Source of the DNA: Monoglobus sp964442605
Lineage (GTDB): Bacteria; Bacillota; Clostridia; Monoglobales; Monoglobaceae
Assembly (NCBI GenBank): GCA_964442605.1
Contig: CAYTZR010000060.1
Span: forward strand, 1-8,035
Length of the DNA stretch: 8,035 nucleotides
Reading direction: 5' to 3'
In this document: in pieces, positions 5,842-8,035 of the stretch
Position numbering within the stretch: the first letter of the stretch is position 1
Layout: every line of letters begins with the position of its first letter
Translations under genes and position numbers: made by a program
The notes under the pieces: generated by a model
Seen by the model: the letters and a program-made list of their open reading frames with translations, nothing else
Database searches by the model: none
What the model was told of the DNA's origin: nothing

Positions 5842-6753
5842 ATGAAAACTAAATATAATACAGAATATAATACAGAAAAAACAGAATTCACGGTAAAGGC
5901 GGACGGCTTTCATGGGAAGCTTTTTCTGCCGGAGGAGGACAGGTTCCCCGATAAAGCGCTGATTGTTTGGGGCGGCTCGGAGGGAATGTTTAAACTATCA
6001 TGCATGGGAGCCGAACGTTTTGCCGCGGAAGGAATAACCGTTCTCGCGCTGGCGTTTTTCAAAGCTCCCGGCTTGCCCGACAAGCTTTTGAATGTACCGA
6101 TTGAATCCGTGGAAAACGCCGCAAGGTACCTAAAAGCTCACGGATATGGGAAAATAGCTGTCTGGGGCATCTCGATGGGGTCGCAGCTCGCGCTGCTCTC
6201 GGGAATTTATATGCCGGAGCTTATCACCTGCGTCATTGCCGCCAGCCCGATCTGCTTCGCCACTCAAGGCTTGAACGCCATGACGCTCAAGACCTACCCC
6301 GGTTCCATCTTTTCATGGCGGGGCAAGCAAATTCCCTGCGCCTGTTATGACCCGAAGATTACCAAGCACGGCAAACGGCTGATTTTACAATATCTGATTA
6401 AGCATCACGAGTTTAGCGTCATGTTTTACTATGACGGAATTATCAAGAACCTCCGCGAGGAGCAAGTTTTGCCCGTCGAAAAAATCAACGGTCCGGTATT
6501 GCTGATTTCGGGAGGTATGGACTCTATGTGGCCGTCAGAGCAGTCAGCCCGTATACTGATGCGGCGTATGGACGAAGGCGGACATTCGTTTGAGCACAAG
6601 CACCTGCATTACATACACGGCAGCCATTATATGATGCCCATGCACCTGAAATCCGAAAAGCTGTTTGTGGCAGAGCGCAAATATCCGCAGGACAGTGAGA
6701 TATACAAAAGGGATATGATGCGGGAAATGATGGAGTTTTTGGATAGGTGGTGA
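5842..6753 (+). CDS. Alpha/beta hydrolase, BAAT / acyl-CoA thioester hydrolase-like
   Basis: The 303-residue protein has an alpha/beta-hydrolase fold. Strand and oxyanion-hole region are ALIVWGGSEG (39-48); the nucleophile elbow is GISMGSQ with Ser111; the likely acid is Asp227 in SGGMDSMWP; the likely base is His262 in HGSHYM. The order and the WGGSEG and GISMGS motifs resemble the C-terminal catalytic domain of bile acid-CoA:amino acid N-acyltransferase / acyl-CoA thioesterases, so hydrolysis of a thioester or ester is plausible; the substrate is unknown. No signal peptide is seen, so it is probably cytoplasmic. AGGAGG (5826-5831) lies 10 nt before the ATG. Residues 5-12 are a tandem YNTE duplication from an exact 12-bp repeat. 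Divergent placement from marR suggests ligand-responsive control. Confidence 0.82.
   Translation: MKTKYNTEYNTEKTEFTVKADGFHGKLFLPEEDRFPDKALIVWGGSEGMFKLSCMGAERFAAEGITVLALAFFKAPGLPDKLLNVPIESVENAARYLKAHGYGKIAVWGISMGSQLALLSGIYMPELITCVIAASPICFATQGLNAMTLKTYPGSIFSWRGKQIPCACYDPKITKHGKRLILQYLIKHHEFSVMFYYDGIIKNLREEQVLPVEKINGPVLLISGGMDSMWPSEQSARILMRRMDEGGHSFEHKHLHYIHGSHYMMPMHLKSEKLFVAERKYPQDSEIYKRDMMREMMEFLDRW
5852..5875 (+). repeat. 12-bp tandem duplication at the hydrolase N-terminus
   Basis: AATATAATACAG is present twice without a gap (5852-5863, 5864-5875), coding for YNTE twice. Slippage here would keep the reading frame, so it would vary length and not switch the gene off. Confidence 0.8.
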
Positions 6754-6795
6754 GTTTTCATGTATCACCATCAATAACATAGCGCATAGACAAGC

Positions 6796-6824
6796 GCTTT
6801 AAAAGTCGTCCCGGCTTTTAAAGC
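6796..6824. terminator. Hairpin downstream of the hydrolase, possible terminator
   Basis: GCTTTAAAAG (6796-6805) and CTTTTAAAGC (6815-6824) are a perfect 10-bp inverted repeat with a 9-nt loop, about 40 nt after the hydrolase stop codon. The following bases (ACTCTATTTTATC) are a poor T-tract, and a shorter hairpin AGCGC/GCGCT (6781-6798) overlaps it, so terminator function is only possible. Its right arm is also the start of the 84-bp repeat unit. Confidence 0.4.
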
Positions 6825-6898
6825 ACTCTATTTTATCACATAAACGAGGTCGCAAACCACAAAAAAGTTTTTGCCCCGCTCGGGTCTGGCGAGCGGGA
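6815..6898 (+). repeat. 84-bp repeat unit, copy A
   Basis: This copy and 6925-7008 match at about four of five positions without gaps, 110 bp apart. Each consists of CTTTTAAAG, an AT-rich core with the identical stretch CATAAACGAGGTC, then a GC hairpin with a 7-nt loop. Here the hairpin is CCCGCTCG (6875-6882) with CGAGCGGG (6890-6897). No ORF or transposase accompanies it. Confidence 0.8.
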
Positions 6899-6903
6899 GT
6901 GAC

Positions 6904-6921
6904 CACACCTGTCAAGGTGTG
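6904..6921. repeat. Hairpin between repeat units A and B
   Basis: CACACCT (6904-6910) pairs with AGGTGTG (6915-6921) around a GTCA loop, and TGCCTTTTAAAG follows. It separates the two 84-bp units and is not itself found twice. Function unknown; a weak terminator is possible. Confidence 0.5.
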
Positions 6922-6924
6922 TGC

Positions 6925-7008
6925 CTTTTAAAGTAGTCCGTTTTATCGCATAAACGAGGTCACAAACCACAAAAAATTTTTGCTACCGCCCGGGTTCGGC
7001 GGGCGGAA
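6925..7008 (+). repeat. 84-bp repeat unit, copy B
   Basis: Second copy of the unit at 6815-6898. Its hairpin is CCGCCCG (6986-6992) with CGGGCGG (7000-7006), 7-nt loop. Compared with copy A a T-A pair in the stem has become C-G, so both sides changed together. Its hairpin is also the left end of the 175-bp inverted-repeat element. Confidence 0.8.
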
Positions 7009-7160
7009 CTGGGTCTGGCACGAACAAGGTAGTCCGTTAGGACTAAAAAAACTGGAATTAGGATATAAAGAAAGTGAGCAAGCATCTAATTCCGATTACT
7101 TTTTTCTAAAGGACTACTTTGTACGAGCCTAGCCCAGTTGCGCTCGCCTGACCCGAGCGC
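6986..7160. mobile_element. 175-bp inverted-repeat element, MITE-like
   Basis: Two arms of about 75 nt (6986-7061 and 7086-7160) pair imperfectly around a 24-nt loop. Anchors are AACTGGG (7007-7013) with CCCAGTT (7133-7139), TAGTCC (7030-7035) with GGACTA (7111-7116), and GGAATTAG (7054-7061) with CTAATTCC (7086-7093). Each arm ends in its own small hairpin (6986-7006; GCGCTCG with CGAGCGC, 7140-7160). There is no coding capacity. A miniature inverted-repeat transposable element or a large structured RNA are the alternatives; I see no clear target-site duplication. Confidence 0.6.
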
Positions 7161-7178
7161 TAAACAAAAGCTTTGCTG

Positions 7179-7250
7179 CGCCCGCCGAACCCGGGCGGTG
7201 TTGCCGCTTTCTAAGCGGCGGCAAAGTCGCAAAAGCTTTGCAAAGCGGCA
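7179..7250. repeat. Composite repeat: 7-nt-loop hairpin, 3-nt-loop hairpin, palindrome
   Basis: CGCCCG (7179-7184) with CGGGCG (7192-7197) forms a 7-nt-loop hairpin; 7179-7199 is the exact reverse complement of 6985-7005 over 21 bp. Next comes GCCGCTT (7203-7209) with AAGCGGC (7213-7219), loop TCT, the same stem as at 47-63. Then AAAGCTTTGCAAAGCGGCA (7232-7250) repeats 79-97 exactly. The order of modules parallels 7835-7874 at the window end. Confidence 0.75.
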
Positions 7251-7285
7251 GAAACAGAGAAAAAAGTAAAAACTGGAAAAAACTA

Positions 7286-7314
7286 TTGAAATAACAAAAA
7301 ATATGTGATAAAAT
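7286..7314 (+). promoter_or_regulatory. Promoter inside the repeat-rich region, + strand
   Basis: TTGAAA (7286-7291), 17 bp, TAAAAT (7309-7314) with TG at 7306-7307 as extended -10. Predicted start near 7321. No conventional gene follows; the first strong structure downstream is the terminator at 7406-7436. Confidence 0.75.
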
Positions 7315-7320
7315 ATCAAA

Positions 7321-7436
7321 AGCGGAGAAATCCGTTACACAGTTTTATATCTGTGCGGAAAATGGCAAGAACACTCTTAGCGGTGGTTTACACCGGCGGT
7401 TTCGTCGGAGCGAGCTTTGCTTGCTCCGATTTTTGT
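7321..7436 (+). ncRNA. Candidate small RNA of about 115 nt
   Basis: The segment is bounded by a good promoter and an intrinsic terminator. Local hairpins are CGGA-gaaa-TCCG (7323-7334), CACAG/CTGTG flanking an 8-nt loop, and CGGTG/CACCG (7381-7395) with loop GTTTA, before the terminator stem. An ORF beginning ATG at 7363 (MARTLLAVVYTGG...) runs through the terminator and lacks a good ribosome binding site, so I favour RNA. No known RNA family is recognised. It could also be a leader for the small ORF at 7604 if the terminator is conditional. Confidence 0.45.
7406..7436 (+). terminator. Intrinsic terminator after the candidate small RNA
   Basis: CGGAGCGAGC (7406-7415) pairs with GCTTGCTCCG (7419-7428), one G-U, loop TTT, followed by ATTTTTGTT. 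The GAGC/GCTTGC core resembles the GCAAGC/GCTTGC hairpins of the repeat family, so the terminator may derive from a repeat. Confidence 0.85.
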
Positions 7437-7473
7437 TGCCAAAAATCAATCGCCCGCACCGCTGCTCCTCCTC

Positions 7474-7500
7474 TCACAAAAAATCACTGATTTTTTGTGA
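7474..7500. repeat. Perfect 12-bp AT-rich hairpin
   Basis: TCACAAAAAATC (7474-7485) and GATTTTTTGTGA (7489-7500) pair perfectly around ACT. It contains an A-tract and T-tract but is not followed by Ts. It could be a protein-binding dyad or a barrier hairpin. Between it and 7604 I see only one more hairpin, GCGTTTTC (7528-7535) with GAAAATGC (7541-7548). Confidence 0.6.
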
Positions 7501-7603
7501 AAAGGAACGTCCGTCCGTAAAAGCGCAGCGTTTTCTGAAAGAAAATGCGAAGCAAAAAGGACGAGACGTGACGCGTCTATGAAAAGTAGGCGTGTTGCTA
7601 CAT

Positions 7604-7678
7604 ATGGCAAAGAAACTGCTTGCTGCAGTTTTGGTTATTATCATATTTATGATAATTTTTACCATAAAAGCACAATAA
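7604..7678 (+). CDS. Putative 24-residue hydrophobic peptide
   Basis: ATG at 7604 opens a 24-codon frame: a short basic start (MAKKLLA), an uninterrupted hydrophobic stretch (VLVIIIFMIIF) long enough to span a membrane, and a polar end (TIKAQ). This composition resembles small membrane peptides and the toxins of type I toxin-antitoxin systems such as Ibs, but no homology is claimed. The ribosome binding site is poor (AAGTAGG, 7584-7590, 13 nt away) and no strong promoter lies directly upstream. The stop codon is inside the hairpin at 7672-7702. A promoter on the opposite strand at 7753-7781 would produce RNA antisense to its 3' end. It may also be a chance ORF. Confidence 0.35.
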   Translation: MAKKLLAAVLVIIIFMIIFTIKAQ

Positions 7679-7746
7679 CCGCCCAAGCCCGGCGGTTATC
7701 GTAAAAAATCGTCTCAGGGCATAACCGTTGAGGTCTTGCCTTTTCT
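7672..7746 (-). ncRNA. Candidate short antisense RNA with tripartite pairing
   Basis: A transcript from the promoter at 7753-7781 would start near 7746 and meet a strong hairpin: GGCGGTTAT (7691-7699) with ATAACCGCC (7675-7683), extended to 7672-7702 by a pair that is G-U on this strand but an A-C mismatch on the other. TTTT follows shortly (7669-7666). A third segment, ATAACCG (7721-7727), can pair with the same CGGTTAT (7693-7699), giving a mutually exclusive alternative. This suits an attenuator or a small RNA ending near 7665. Function is unknown. Confidence 0.4.
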
Positions 7747-7752
7747 GTTTAT

Positions 7753-7781
7753 ATTGTACTATATTTTTTCTTTGCTGTCAA
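7753..7781 (-). promoter_or_regulatory. Strong promoter on the - strand, facing the small ORF
   Basis: Read on the - strand, TTGACA (7781-7776) and TACAAT (7758-7753) are 17 bp apart, the same boxes and spacing as the que operon promoter. No gene of normal size lies downstream on this strand. Confidence 0.8.
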
Positions 7782-7834
7782 CACTTTGACGGAATTTTCT
7801 TTAAAAAATTTTTTGCGCAGCTTCCGTCACTCGC

Positions 7835-7919
7835 GCCAGCCGAACCCGGGCGGGGTGCCGCCACTTTGGCGGCAATGCAAGCTTCGGTAGCTATAAGCAA
7901 GCTCTGCTTGCGGATTCAA
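7835..7919 (+). repeat. Composite repeat, + copy of the 51-bp inverted pair
   Basis: A decayed 7-nt-loop hairpin (GCCGAACCCGGGCGG, 7839-7853, shared with 7184-7198) is followed by TGCCGCCA-ctt-TGGCGGCA (7856-7874). The rest through 7919 equals the reverse complement of the window's first bases, with one mismatch in 51 bp. Confidence 0.8.
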
Positions 7920-7969
7920 AGCTACCTTGAACAATAAGCAAGCTTCGCTTGCGGGTTCAAAGCTACCTT
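7893..7969 (+). repeat. Tandem 36-bp repeat, two units
   Basis: Units 7893-7928 and 7934-7969 agree at 33 of 36 positions with a 41-bp period. Each holds a hairpin GCAAGC-nnn-GCTTGC (7897-7911; 7938-7952) and ends TTCAAAGCTACCTT. The first unit is part of the 51-bp inverted pair. Confidence 0.8.
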
Positions 7970-7970
7970 T

Positions 7971-7992
7971 CAAAATTGCTTTTGCAATTTTG
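7971..7992. repeat. Perfect 9-bp hairpin
   Basis: CAAAATTGC (7971-7979) and GCAATTTTG (7984-7992) pair around TTTT. No T-tract follows. The remaining bases to 8035 show nothing further that I can support. Confidence 0.6.
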
Positions 7993-8035
7993 ACTAAGAG
8001 CTTCCTTAAAAGAGCGTTAGCGAACACGTGAGGCG

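Noticed and set aside
6815..7008. CRISPR array
   Set aside because: Only two copies, 84 bp long and diverged, with no short identical repeats or uniform spacers, and no cas genes.
7007..7139. Retron-like or group II intron-like RNA
   Set aside because: A long imperfect hairpin is present but no reverse transcriptase or characteristic intron domain V is visible in the window.
7086..7319. - strand frame of 77 codons
   Set aside because: Covers the inverted-repeat element and hairpin repeats; no initiation signals.
7474..7686. - strand frame of 70 codons
   Set aside because: Begins inside the hairpin at 7672-7702, composition is random-like, and it opposes the small hydrophobic frame; no ribosome binding site.
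7827..8027. - strand frame of 66 codons and + strand frame at 7728-7937
   Set aside because: Both are translations of palindromic repeats with no ribosome binding site.

Overview
The window looks like chromosomal DNA of a low-to-moderate GC Gram-positive bacterium, most likely a clostridial member of the Bacillota. The reasons are strong AGGAGG-type ribosome binding sites, vegetative promoters with TTGACA-like and TATAAT-like boxes exactly 17 bp apart (several with an extended TGn -10), a preQ1-I-type riboswitch acting through an intrinsic terminator, TTG start codons, and a single-domain QueF. Species cannot be named from the sequence.

Positions 1-3222 carry a complete preQ1 biosynthesis operon on the + strand: promoter (141-169), preQ1-I riboswitch aptamer (181-223) with antiterminator and terminator (221-279), then queD, queE, folE, queC and queF, separated by 1, 1, 10 and 11 nt. 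FolE makes 7,8-dihydroneopterin triphosphate from GTP, QueD makes 6-carboxytetrahydropterin, QueE makes 7-carboxy-7-deazaguanine, QueC makes preQ0 and QueF reduces it to preQ1, the ligand expected to switch the operon off. The operon ends at a hairpin (3192-3222) that can serve both strands.

Positions 3235-5591 hold htpG (Hsp90 family) and, 14 nt upstream of it, a marR-family regulator, both on the - strand and probably one transcript. A 10-bp perfect palindrome overlaps the marR -10 box, which suggests autoregulation and would put the chaperone under MarR control. Divergent from them (5842-6753, + strand) is an alpha/beta hydrolase resembling BAAT / acyl-CoA thioester hydrolases, with its own strong promoter and a structured leader of about 120 nt. 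A second dyad carrying the same half-site core overlaps the -35 boxes of both divergent promoters, so one MarR protein may control both sides.

Positions 6754-8035 hold no conventional gene. They are a dense mosaic of repeats: an 84-bp unit in two direct copies, a 175-bp inverted-repeat element with a 24-nt loop, recurring GC-rich hairpins with 7-nt or 3-nt loops whose stems differ by compensating base pairs, and a 51-bp segment matching the inverted first 51 bp of the window with one mismatch. Within this mosaic, 7286-7781 contains two convincing promoters facing each other, a promoter-to-terminator unit of about 115 nt that could be a small RNA, and a 24-codon ORF for a very hydrophobic peptide with an opposing promoter just beyond it. 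This layout resembles a type I toxin-antitoxin module or an unrecognised small-RNA locus, and it is the most speculative and most interesting part of the window.
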